Below are positions 47,853-57,737 of a DNA stretch of 64,000 nucleotides, one piece after another. Location: contig OY754471.1 of assembly GCA_963575645.1 (NCBI GenBank), forward strand, positions 62,001 through 126,000, in the 5' to 3' direction. The translations under genes and the position numbers were made by a program. This DNA comes from Xanthostigma xanthostigma. Taxonomy: Eukaryota; Arthropoda; Insecta; Raphidioptera; Raphidiidae. Below the pieces are notes generated by a model. It saw only the letters and a list, made by a program, of their open reading frames with translations. It was not told the origin of the DNA and made no database searches. How positions within the stretch are numbered: position 1 is the stretch's first letter; each line of letters opens with the position of its first letter.

Positions 47853-48176
47853 CAGCCCCGGATCTACGATTTTTTCAAACCGGGGCAGAAACTTGATAAT
47901 GGCGCCCCCTCTCTTCAGCGTTTGAGATAAATTACTTAAAAAAACTCACAAATGTATAATGGTTGGCATTTTTCGTTGGCGTACATTAGCATAAATTTAT
48001 AAGGGTGCCATCACATGGGACGTAAAACCGTAAGAAAACAAGCAGAATGAGTAAATATAGGAAAAAGTACAGATTAAGTGTGGTTTTCAACCATATTATA
48101 TTATGATTTTGGCGCCCCCTGAAACAGCCACCCGAGGCGGGTTCCTCGATTCCCCCACCCCCTAGATCCGGAGCTG
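47853..48176. mobile_element. hAT MITE with 8-bp TSD
   Basis: The left end CAGCCCCGGATCTAC and the right end reversed CAGCTCCGGATCTAG are short hAT-type TIRs, followed on each side by a GGCGCCCCCT box. The 8-bp target duplication TTTTCACA lies at 47845-47852 and 48177-48184 and is perfect. It is 324 bp, non-coding and moved by an hAT transposase from elsewhere. The intact duplication suggests a fairly recent insertion. Confidence 0.95.
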
Positions 48177-48184
48177 TTTTCACA

Positions 48185-48876
48185 TAGTGGCGGATGTGCT
48201 TCTTTGGAAGAAGAAAATGTTGATGATACCTGTCAGTCTAGGAAGTTTCTTTAGTGACGAAGATATAATTGCCGTTGCAGTTTTCTATTGCAGATTTTGT
48301 CGTGTCGTACTGCTACCGCATTCCGTCGCTCTAATGAGAATTTCTGCATTTAAAATACGTGAATTGTTGAAAACATTTTGTCTTATCACGTCGCTATACG
48401 AGAATTGCCATTTATCGCTCAGTTAGTAGGTATTTGCGATCAGTTTGTATATCCACGCGAGTTCTAGGGGTATTCCTTGAATGAGACATTATGCGTGTAT
48501 CATTCGTATCGCAAGTTAGCGGACGGAGATATCGACTACATCCTGAGGAAGCCACCTACACATATCCTATTATATAATGTGTACCATACGTGTAGTCCAC
48601 TGTCCTCGATACCTAGTAACCATGGGCGATATATCGAACAAACGTACGAAGATTATTTTTAAACAAACGAAAAAAATGTCTTTTGCGATTTGTATTTCAT
48701 TTATTACATTTTCAGTTCAAGTGCAATAGGTTCTATCTCATAAAAAAACAACAAATAAAATCAATTTTGTTTCTGAATCCTTCTTTTATAATGTGAATGT
48801 GGATAATTCAAAAAAGTTGATAATTATATTGAAAAATAGTATCCAAATCTTTGATTAATGTCTGATTAGAACTCTT
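48185..48876. other. Two unrecognised frames, no supported gene
   Basis: Plus-strand frames at 48187-48426 (79 residues) and 48477-48662 (61 residues) lie in sequence less AT-rich than the neighbourhood. They match nothing I know. An old transposase relic or a non-coding exon are both possible. Confidence 0.3.
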
Positions 48877-49010
48877 CAATAAATAAAATTATCGGCCAAT
48901 TTTTCAGACAATTATCTATATTAACAAAAAATATAAAATTCAATATATTAGCGTTTATATTTTTTGTTAATATAATTGTCTGAAAAATTGGTCGATAATT
49001 ATATTTATTG
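48877..49010. repeat. 61-bp inverted repeat, 16-bp spacer
   Basis: 48877-48937 pairs with 48954-49010 (CAATAAATAAAATTATCGGC reversed against CAATAAATATAATTATCGAC). The core TTTTTCAGACAATTAT is in both arms. Each arm matches 269-330. Two module copies are thus joined head to head. Confidence 0.8.
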
Positions 49011-49692
49011 AAAAATAGTACCTTTCAATGTTAATAAGTTACAGTAAAAACGTTTTTAAATTCCCGTATGCACACAAAAGGTTCCATACTTAGTTTATAT
49101 CTCACGTGTTTTTGAGAAGTTTATAAACCATTGAATTATCGCAACTATCAAACATGATTTTAATTCAAATATTTTTGATCGGGGAAAACAATATTTTATC
49201 AGAATTGATCACCTAACGAGTTTTTTTTCTTTTTGAAATAGAACACATGCCATAAATCGAAACCTTTTGGTAGATTGTATTACACCAATTAGCAATAGGA
49301 TTAGATTAAACAGTTCAATGCCAGGCCCTTGGTTTCATAGCTTAAAAATTAATATTACCTGACTAACGTAATTAGGTCAGATTTAAAAATAACTCTCTTT
49401 TAACTTTGTGTGTGATTTAGAAGTGTTAATTTGTTCATAATATAATCTGTCAGTTTATGATGACCTTGTACACAGAAGCGTCGTTTATTATGATAAGTTT
49501 TTAATACCATTTTGATGTTAAAAACTATTTTTTTATAAAAAAAATATATTTAGTAATATTAAGTATAACATGTACAGTAGGCACGGTATATTTAATTATA
49601 ATTAATTAGTTTAACATCAGAATGTACTTTAAAGATAGTTCTGTAAAATTATCGTAAAATGACTACAAATTAGGTTGGAAATAAAATAAAAG
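49011..49692. other. No feature recognised
   Basis: AT-rich, with nothing supportable. Confidence 0.4.
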
Positions 49693-49996
49693 TTAAAAAA
49701 AAACTAAAATCCGACTACGTAAAAGAAGTAAACAAGCGTGGTAATTATATGTAGATACCAATAAATTACGCAAGATATTTACAATTCTGAACATGAGATA
49801 GTATTTTGTAGTTATCACTAGCAATCGAAGATCTATTCGGGAGCTGAAAAAATTCGTTTTTCGAGTCCTCGATTACAGATGATAACAAGAAAAAATATGG
49901 TCTCATATTTCGATATGTTAATAGCTTTCATAGTTTTTTGGTAAATACCACGCTTACTGTGTTCTTTTAATTAGTCGGGTTTTAGGTTTTTCAAGT
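49693..49996. mobile_element. Foldback MITE K, copy K2
   Basis: AAAACTAAAATCCGACTACG at the left matches reversed AAAACCTAAAACCCGACTAA at the right, and both lead to AAGCGTGGTA. It is about 300 bp and non-coding. It shares its ends with K1. Confidence 0.7.
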
Positions 49997-51229
49997 TTTC
50001 TCTTCACGACCATCCTACAGCAGTTTTATAGGATAGTACGTTTTGGCTAAACACTTTACTAAAAATTTTCCAGTAAGAGTGTTTAATAAATATTAACTCT
50101 TATAGATTTTATAAACATATTTGTGGGTTATTTTAATTAAAAAAACATGTTTTTGAATATAAATCTGTACAAAGTGACTCAAGCTTACCTATCTGGATAG
50201 GGAAAACTTCATTTCAGACCTAAACTGAAGGGATTAAAATCAATATCTGAATTCTACTAATTATTTCCGAATTACTCTCCTGCTACTGAGCTATCAAAGA
50301 AATTTTAAAACTTATTTGATTAAAAAAAGATACATGAGACAAAATTATAAAAATCAGTTCAGTAGTTTAGGTGCTTCGAGGAAACATCCATACATAAGTA
50401 CTTCTACATAGGTATATAGACGTCTGAAAGTGTAACCCTTTTTAGTTGACATCACTGTAATCTGGTAAAAATGCTCAACTTCTTACTTGTGGACATCTTA
50501 AATTATATTCGCAACAGGATCGAATTGGATCACCTATATAAATTAATTTATGATCCTCACAGTTTATGTAATGCTTTTTCATCTCGGTACTTAAATGCAG
50601 TAAGTGTAAATAAACCAAACACATCCGCAATCTGCAAATTTTACTCTGGCGTATAGCAGGTATACTTTGTTGTAAACAAATCTATTAAAATGCAAATCTA
50701 TATGTACAATACTGATTAACTGACTAAACTTCTATGTTTGAATTCGACTAACGTTGTCTTAGCCAACGTTAACATGACTAAAGTGTACCATGTCGTATTA
50801 TCACTGTGTAGCGTGTATGTACGTCGGTCAAGTCAACGTTGACAGATATGGTAACTATGGAAACCATTAATGCATTACAGTAAATTGTTCCACATAACAT
50901 GCAACATAGACCGGGCACCCAAGGGAGGTGCGTATGCATTTTATGTGAAACGACTACTCTAATGCATTAATGCAAAACGAAAATCGTGTCGTGGCTTTTA
51001 CAAAAACATTCACATGACGTTGTGGTAAAATAAAAAGAAAGAATCTACTAAAAAAACATAAAAATATGTACATAGTTTAATTATTTTTTGAAATATATAA
51101 TCAATTAATTTAAAAAAATTAATTTATTAATAAAAGAAAAATTGAAAGACAAAGACAACATAAAATATTAGTAAAAAAATGTTTTAAAGACAAGGTTTTA
51201 TTTAAATTTACTAAAAAGGAAAAAATAAT
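49997..51229. other. No gene recognised
   Basis: A fragment of AAAAATCAGTTCAGTAGTTT style repeat lies near 50340-50420. Otherwise AT-rich, with short chance frames. Confidence 0.4.
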
Positions 51230-51345
51230 TATATTAATAATTTAGGTTCATAATTATATGAACATGGGTTCTGACTAATAAATGTTGATAAAGTGTATAG
51301 CCCACGCTTTAATAATTATGAACCTAAAGAGGTAATAAATTATTA
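51230..51345. repeat. Short inverted-repeat element, about 116 bp
   Basis: AATAATTTAGGTTCATAATTAT at 51236-51257 and ATAATTATGAACCTAAAG with TAATAAATTATT at 51311-51340 are reverse complements apart from a short insertion. It is a possible MITE. Confidence 0.55.
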
Positions 51346-52046
51346 AAAATTATTTTTTTTCTTTCAGGGCATTTCAGTGAGAGCAATTGTCTTAAAAACA
51401 TTGTTTTATTAATAATTCGTTCCATTGTTTACAAACTTTTATTTGTTATCACACTGGCACCAACCCTTTTAAATATACCTCCATCGATTGTCAAACTTTA
51501 ACGCTGGGGTATATTGTGTAAAATTTCGAGTCTTGAAATTCTTAAATTGCTTGCACACTTCCATTGTTTTAATTAATATTCTCATAGACCTTTAAAGAAC
51601 GCGTTAAAATTATATTTGAATATAATGCTAGTCGCATGAAAATCGAACCTATACATATCTGGAATCTGGATACATCAGAATGCAAGTAATATATCGGTGG
51701 GTATATTACTAGATGGAACCAACAGAGGTTTTCGCGCAAGTGCAATGAGTATGTATATACATACATCGATGCGTGTACACCTGTACAGGTGAGTGCGATA
51801 TAGCACAGCGTGCGCGACCTGGAGCCAGGTGAGGGAGCACACTTACCTGTTCGGTCTGCGTACCTGAGTATCAGGCGATCAGAACTTACAAACGGTATTG
51901 CATACCTGTAATACTTGTGTTGATATGCACTATTGTTCAAATGTACATACTACCTTTGAATATGGAATTTGTAGTGATAGACAATCCAGTGTGCCAGTTA
52001 GATAACTAATCTATATTGTTGAAGCCAATTTATGAAACCTATATCT
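51346..52046. other. GC-richer island with splice-donor-like sites
   Basis: 51670-51900 is clearly less AT-rich than the rest. It contains CAGGTGAGTGCG and CCAGGTGAGG on the plus strand and ACAGGTAAGTGTG on the minus strand (about 51850). A 123-residue minus frame (51569-51940) has no recognised domain. An untranslated exon is possible but unproven. Confidence 0.3.
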
Positions 52047-52050
52047 ATAC

Positions 52051-52457
52051 TGTAACAAAACTGTTCTTGTACGAGGTGGAAATTATTTATTTACAATAAC
52101 AAATGCTTAACAAAACAGTTAAACACCCAAACGAAAAGTACTTATTTAACGTAACAGAAACAAATTCTGACTAAAAAAATAAAAGAATAAATAACGAAGA
52201 ATATAAAGTCACTAATTATGTACACAAAATATTTACAATACAGGAACACATCACAATTTTATTCACACTTATCTATTAACTATACACACATGATTATTTA
52301 CAAGAAGTTATTTATGTTAAACCAGATTTATGTAACTTCAGTCAATGGTTTATTAACCGCACTGCACTAGCTTCCGGCCGCCACAAAAACCCTTATATCT
52401 GCGTTCATTGTTGTTGTCTTCTAGGGCAGTCGAACGAAAGCAGTGACGTGCGCAACA
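52051..52457 (-). mobile_element. Solo LTR fossil, copy M2
   Basis: On the minus strand it starts TGTTGCGCACG and ends TTTTGTTACA. It is flanked by ATAC at 52047-52050 and 52458-52461, a perfect 4-bp target duplication. A TATA-like GATATAAGG lies inside. There is no internal region, so it is a solo LTR left by recombination. A 4-bp duplication suits Ty3-like elements. It is old relative to the LINE but keeps clean borders. Confidence 0.75.
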
Positions 52458-52461
52458 ATAC

Positions 52462-55260
52462 TAATATATAAAGCTGAAGAGTTTGTTTGATAAATTTATT
52501 TAAATAAAGATTAACACTATATTAACAGCTTCGTCAATAGTTCATTGTTTTGTATCAAATTTGAAAGATAAAAACTGTTTTTGTGAGTTATCCTTAGAAG
52601 ATAGATATATGTTGTCGCGGACTTTTTTTTAGAACTTTTCAAGAGGAACATTATTTTTTGTATAACTATTCCCGCAGCGAACGCCGTGGAAGCTCTCAAG
52701 AGGCACGACTTTTTCCGACTTAGTTGATGAATATCATCATAACTTTAGATAATTTGCACATAATATATAGCCTATGTTGGTCAGGAGTAATTTCAAACGA
52801 TGAAATAATTTTTCAAATAGGTGAAGTGATCCTGGAAATCACCCTCTACATACACACAAACTCACAAAATTTGGCCTCACTGTTTATAATATTAGTACAG
52901 ATTATTTTTTATGGATAGTTGCGAGCTATTCAAGTTCGATAAGAAAAATAGTTCGAATTATTTGGATTGTAATTCGTTACATTGTCAGTAAAACATATTT
53001 ATTTCTTGTTGTGTATCATTTCAAATAAATTGTAAAATTACATTATCACCTATATCAAAACCTATTTTTAATTAACCCAAAAACATGCGGAATGCTAGGA
53101 GATCTCGAGATCAGTAAATATAACAAATATGTAAAATTATGTTAAAAATAAATATAAATTTGCCATTGCTTAACCACAACAATGTTATTATTGTATGTAC
53201 AATTCTAGAGCAATGTCTAAACTGAATAGCATTTGGCGTTTTTGGTTGACAGAAAACACAGCAACAATTATTTTCCCATAGCAAATTGATTCAGGATACA
53301 CATGTATATCCAAGAGTTATTAAAAGATTGTTGGCTTCCAAAATTAATAACAAATCAAGCTATGATTAAAAAAAGTATCGGCCGAAAATAATTCGCCAAA
53401 TAATGTTTTTTGTCTAACAAACATGTCAAATTTTTAATGATGTGAGATTTATAGTCCAAAAAAAGAAACTGTTGCACGAAGTTGTAAAAGTAGCCTTAAA
53501 GGCCCTTTAATGAATAAAAAAGACGTTGCATAATATGTGCTACATATTATATGTATGACGGTTGCATTGCTGTTGAATATGTATGTTTGGCATTAAATCT
53601 AGCTATTGTGCACATAATTTCATTTATATTTTACGTCCGGATAAATTATCGTCACTTCTGAGAATTTCTTTCAACGATCTTTGAACTTGAAATGCAAATG
53701 ATAAACATATTACACATCAAAGATTGGTTTACCATGTTTTTGTTACTTTAATACAGCTTTTCAACTAAAGATTATAGTAAAAATATATTATTTTCGATTA
53801 TTAAAAATCTGATAAGTGAATCAGACTTCTGTTTATTTAAGAACAAAAAAATATTTAAAAAATCGGTCATAAATCGAGAATTCCCTACTTTGTTTGCTAT
53901 AGCTTTCCTGTAATATTTACCACCCTTGTTGTATTCCTTACTTTTTCAAAATATAAACTTCATACGGCTAAATGTTCAGAAGTCACAAACCTATCAATGC
54001 TAAATAGACGAACGGAAGTTAAGTTTTCAATTAAACTTATTTTTAAAAAAAATAATACAATTTATTTCAAACTTACCTAAGTTCCTCAAAAAATCAACAA
54101 AAACTCATGTAACTTTGCAAAAAAATCGTAATTTCCTTTTCTAGTAGCGAAAAAAACCTCAGTTTTCAGTCCTTGAACTTAAATTTTCCAAGTGGCGTCT
54201 CTGTGTGTCAATTACAATCGAGCCAGGCTACAATAATTGCAAAAAATTGTCAAATTTGAGTGCATCCACAGACGTGATTTTTTATATTTATTTAGTAATT
54301 GTTTTACATTTATAAATACAAAATTGTTTTAAATCTATCTATTCTATACGTTGCACTTAATTTTAAAAAATATTATACGCCGACGCGATGGTCGTACTAG
54401 AACGAAACGTGAATTCAAATGAAATATGTACCTATATTATAATCAAGACATATCCGGCTAGGATACTTAATGTGACGAGAAACATCTCAAATTGCAATAA
54501 ATATCTTTCAATGGATGAAATTACAGCCTGTCATTGGTGCAATATCATCATCACTTTTTTATCGTGTTACATTATTACAACACAAAACTGAAAACGGTTT
54601 TCTGCAAGACGCCTGCGCTCACAGCGTGGGTCTATGGAATTTTTGTTCGTTTGCAATAGCTTTGAAAAAATGCACTGATTTGAATAAAATTTTTTTTTTC
54701 ATTTTTTGTGTCAGTAAGGGTTACAGCTGAGTACTTATTGACTTAAAAATTGAAACCAAAAATTGTTTTACAGATTTTAGTGAATGTTTGTTCAACCATA
54801 ACTTTTTGAAGGGTTAATCGATTAAATAAATTTTGATTACATTTGGCTCAGAATGTTTACGGATTGGTTCTATAGGTATGCATTTTTGTAAATCGGTGTA
54901 GTCGTTTATCACAGATTTCAAAAAACATTTTTTTATATAATACCTATATGTTACCTAATAACTCCAGCATTTGTAAATCTATTTAGATGATTCTTTTTTA
55001 TTTGGTAGAGCATATATTCAGAGTATTCTCATATAAATTTTACTCAAATCGGGTCAGCAGTTTTTTTCTAGCTTAGTTATATAACATTAAGGAAAAAGGC
55101 GGTTAATAAACTGCAAGGCCACTAAAACGTAAAAAAATAAAAAAACTACAAAAGATTCTTCAAATAAAGCTTCTATAAAATGTTAAAATAAAAAAAGTTT
55201 TGATGTCAGCACCAATTTAATTATTATTTTATATACGTACCTACAGTTTTATAGTTTTAG
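52462..55260. other. No gene recognised
   Basis: Long AT-rich stretch. Frames at 54388-54591 and 54515-54730 overlap and lack domains. Old repeat-like prose occurs near 54800-55080 without a partner. Confidence 0.4.
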
Positions 55261-55373
55261 ACAAAAAGTAAAAACAAATTTTAATTAGCATCTGGTATTT
55301 TTAACTTCCCAGTAAGTAGATTGGGACAGAATTGTATTTAGTCTGAAAATCAAATCCAAAAGTTTTCGAGAAA

Positions 55374-55424
55374 CACACACAAAATAGAGAAGAGAAAAAT
55401 CTTCTCTATTTTGTGTGTGTGTGT
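55374..55424. repeat. Hairpin ACACACACAAAATAGAGAAGA
   Basis: The left arm up to 55394 and the right arm from about 55400 are reverse complements, with a GAAAAA-like loop. The right arm continues into a short GT run. It lies at the start of the degenerate array below. Confidence 0.8.
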
Positions 55425-55469
55425 GTAATATGTATGACGAGTGAATGTACTTACGTGGTCAGTTCTTTC

Positions 55470-56010
55470 TAAAACGAAATCTCGAGAATAAAAAAAAAAA
55501 TGATATCGACTACGCTAGGGTACCAATCGACGAGTATCAACGTAAATATGATCTGAAAGACATTATTTCGAAATCCGTCCAGCCGCTCTTTTTTTTTAAC
55601 CAAAAAGACTTCAAAACAGTACATTTTTACAATATCTCGAGAATAAAAAATATATCGTTAATATGTATGTTAATCGAAGCGTGTTAACGTCAGCCGTTTT
55701 TCGTTTAAACAAAAAGGACCTTACAGGAAATCTCGCGAAAAAAATGATGTGGATTTCGTTATAATGCCAATCGAAATGTATGATCCAGAAGAAATTTTAC
55801 AATAATCGGTCCAGAAGTTTTTTGTTAAAATAAAAATACTGCAAAAAGGTGGATTCTATACATTTTGAAAATAAAAAATGTTATCGACTTTGTCAATGTA
55901 CGAGAGAAATTTGATCAAAATTAATCCTTCCGTTTGCTTGTGTTTAAACAAAAAACTGCGAAAAAGTAAATTTTTATTTTTTTTTTAAATATATCTCAGA
56001 TCGTATTTTT
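55470..56010 (+). repeat. Degenerate tandem array, about 130-150 bp units
   Basis: AATCTCGAGAATAAAAAA-type anchors occur at about 55480, 55632, 55720 (shortened) and 55865. Each is followed by ATCGACTACG/TTCGTTATA, a TACCAATCGA phrase, TCGGTCCAGCCGTTTTT and a poly-A rich AAACAAAAA. The 80-residue frame at 55445-55687 falls inside and is not a gene. Confidence 0.6.
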
Positions 56011-56317
56011 ACATTGCATATTCCACATTGATCATACTGGAAAAATGGTCGTGTGGACCTCAAGGGTCGCATTTATAGAGTCCCAATAAACGACCTACCT
56101 TACGGCTTGTTTTTTTTTTTTGAAGGAGGTTCAACTCTTTCTAAGTTTTTTTGTGTCTATAACAATGTTCATACAAAGGTTAGAATTAAATTTTTAAGAT
56201 AAAAATTATGAAAAATAAATTTTGAACATAGAAGTCCTGTATAGTTTTTCATTCCAATATTTGTATCGCAGTTTAATGAAATCTAACATACAAATTTAAG
56301 AGCACTGTGGTTGAAAC

Positions 56318-56518
56318 AAAAATAAAAAATATAGAATAGTTACTTTTTACCACAACAGCTTTATTAGCGGATGTACATTTCAGGAGCTATGCTCTCATCT
56401 TCAGCAAACACTAAACAGTTTAGTGTTTGCTGAAGATGAGAGCATAGCTCCCTAAATGTACATCCGCTAATAAAACTGTTGTAGTGAGAAGTAACAATTC
56501 TATATTTTTTATTTTTGA
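56318..56518. repeat. About 200-bp near-perfect palindrome
   Basis: 56318-56417 pairs with 56418-56518 with few mismatches (AGCGGATGTACATTT, GAGCTATGCTCTCATCTTCA, GCAAACACTAAAC and their reverses). In the minus-strand arm CTGAAGA (56398-56404) is followed by a GAGC/GCTC hairpin and GAAA (56378-56381), then TGTACATC. This is the hammerhead order. In the plus arm the GAAA has become TAAA. Both arms end in a GAAGTAAC, TCTATATTTTT tail. A single related copy is at 8355-8440. Confidence 0.8.
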
Positions 56519-56571
56519 AATGTAACATATTAGTCATATTAATGTTTCAATTTCAGATTATGATTAATTAT

Positions 56572-56862
56572 TTTTGACGTGATAACGTCTTATAAATTGA
56601 TGAAACACCGGCTGCATGCACGAAAAAGTGTAACGTTCCGAAAAGTGTAGCGTTCCGCCAAGTGTAACGTTCCGAAAAGTGTAGCGTTCCGCCTGACCCT
56701 GTGCGTGCAAGCGAGAGCTCAGTATAAGCGATAGAGAATCGGTAAAAATATAGTTTAACAGCTACTAAAATTTAGGTTATGTATTATTATAAATATGATA
56801 TTAGAGCGGAATACGTTATCACGTAAAACTATCGTCCGTAAACCGACTTTACAGACAGACAA
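56572..56862 (-). mobile_element. Family C MITE, copy C3 (longest)
   Basis: On the minus strand it follows C1 from TCTGTAAAGTCGGTTTACGG to ACGTTATCACGTCAAAAA. It carries an extra stretch and a twofold 34-bp tandem (AAGTGTAACGTTCCGAAAAG then TGTAGCGTTCCGCC). It lies immediately upstream of the LINE. Confidence 0.8.
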
Positions 56863-56993
56863 TTTTTTTTAGTTTTATACAGGCTGTATAATTTCTAAAC
56901 TGCATTTAATCTAAGCTATGAATGTTCGGACTGAAAAATTGTTATAGAGAACTTCTCACAAGTCAGGCAAGTTTTTAAACATAAGCGGTTACA

Positions 56994-57731
56994 ATGGATG
57001 CTCAACTTAATTGTATCAAATGTAGTGACAGTGTGCCCGCTGATAAGGCCATACTATGTGATGGCTGCCAGTCTCCTTATCATTCAACATGTACCGAAGC
57101 CTCAAGATCTGAAATTCAACTTCTCCAGGTCAAAAAACGTACGCTTACTTTCTATTGTGATCAGTGTTCAGTGTCTAATGAAAACATCCAATCCCTTAAA
57201 TCGTTACTGTTATCTTTGCAAAATGAAATCATAGGTCTTAAAAAAGAAATAAACAAAGGCAATAGTAACAATGATATTTCAAGTTTTAATGTAGAGGTCA
57301 TTATAAATGAAGTGAATGAGCGTCAAAAACGTGCAAAAAATTTAATTCTCTATAATGTTGATGAATTAGACTCCGCGGATCGTGATGAAAGGATTGATCA
57401 TGACATCACTGAAGTAAAAGATCACCTAACTAAAATATCTAACGAGGTACCTCTGAGAAATATAAAAGTTTTTCGTCTTGGTAGAAGTACCGATAATAAA
57501 AGTCGTCCTCTAAAAGTTGTGTTGGAGTGTGCCGATGACGCTATTAAGATATTGAAAAACAAAAGGAGACTAACTAATACCGAAATTCGAGTTTCTGCGG
57601 ATCAAACAATTATGCAAAGGGACTATATGCGACGATTGAGAGAAGAATTGAATAAACGCATCAATGATGGCGATCCAAATCTTACCATTAAGTATGTTAA
57701 GGGTATACCAGAAATTGTTAAAAATAACTAG
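56994..57731 (+). CDS. LINE ORF1 protein, PHD finger
   Basis: A 245-residue RNA-binding-type ORF1 protein, expected to coat LINE RNA in ribonucleoprotein particles. The start is the ATG at 56994 in a good context (ACAATGG). Residues 7-58 form a PHD-type zinc finger in C4HC3 order: C7, C10, C22, C25, H30, C33, C55, C58. Residues 62-88 are a likely coiled coil (SLKSLLLSLQNEIIGLKKEI). Residues 114-190 (AKNLILYNVDE ... RPLKVVLE ... AIKILKN) resemble the RRM-like core of LINE ORF1 proteins. The rest is basic and fits the usual C-terminal domain. PHD-bearing ORF1 proteins are known in CR1-like LINEs. The frame ends at TAG 57729-57731, which is followed in the same frame by ORF2 (CAG CTA). It may therefore also be the N-terminal part of a readthrough fusion. 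Confidence 0.9.
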   Translation: MDAQLNCIKCSDSVPADKAILCDGCQSPYHSTCTEASRSEIQLLQVKKRTLTFYCDQCSVSNENIQSLKSLLLSLQNEIIGLKKEINKGNSNNDISSFNVEVIINEVNERQKRAKNLILYNVDELDSADRDERIDHDITEVKDHLTKISNEVPLRNIKVFRLGRSTDNKSRPLKVVLECADDAIKILKNKRRLTNTEIRVSADQTIMQRDYMRRLREELNKRINDGDPNLTIKYVKGIPEIVKNN

Positions 57732-57737
57732 CAGCTA
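57726..57737 (+). promoter_or_regulatory. Candidate leaky UAG stop with CARYYA context
   Basis: AAC TAG CAG CTA: the six bases after UAG fit CARYYA, the context known to favour stop readthrough in tobamovirus-type signals. ORF1 and ORF2 share the frame across this single codon. Function is inferred. Confidence 0.6.

Noticed and set aside
51569-51940. 123-residue minus-strand frame as a gene
   Set aside because: No domain, no homologue recognised, and it crosses sites that look like splice donors on both strands.
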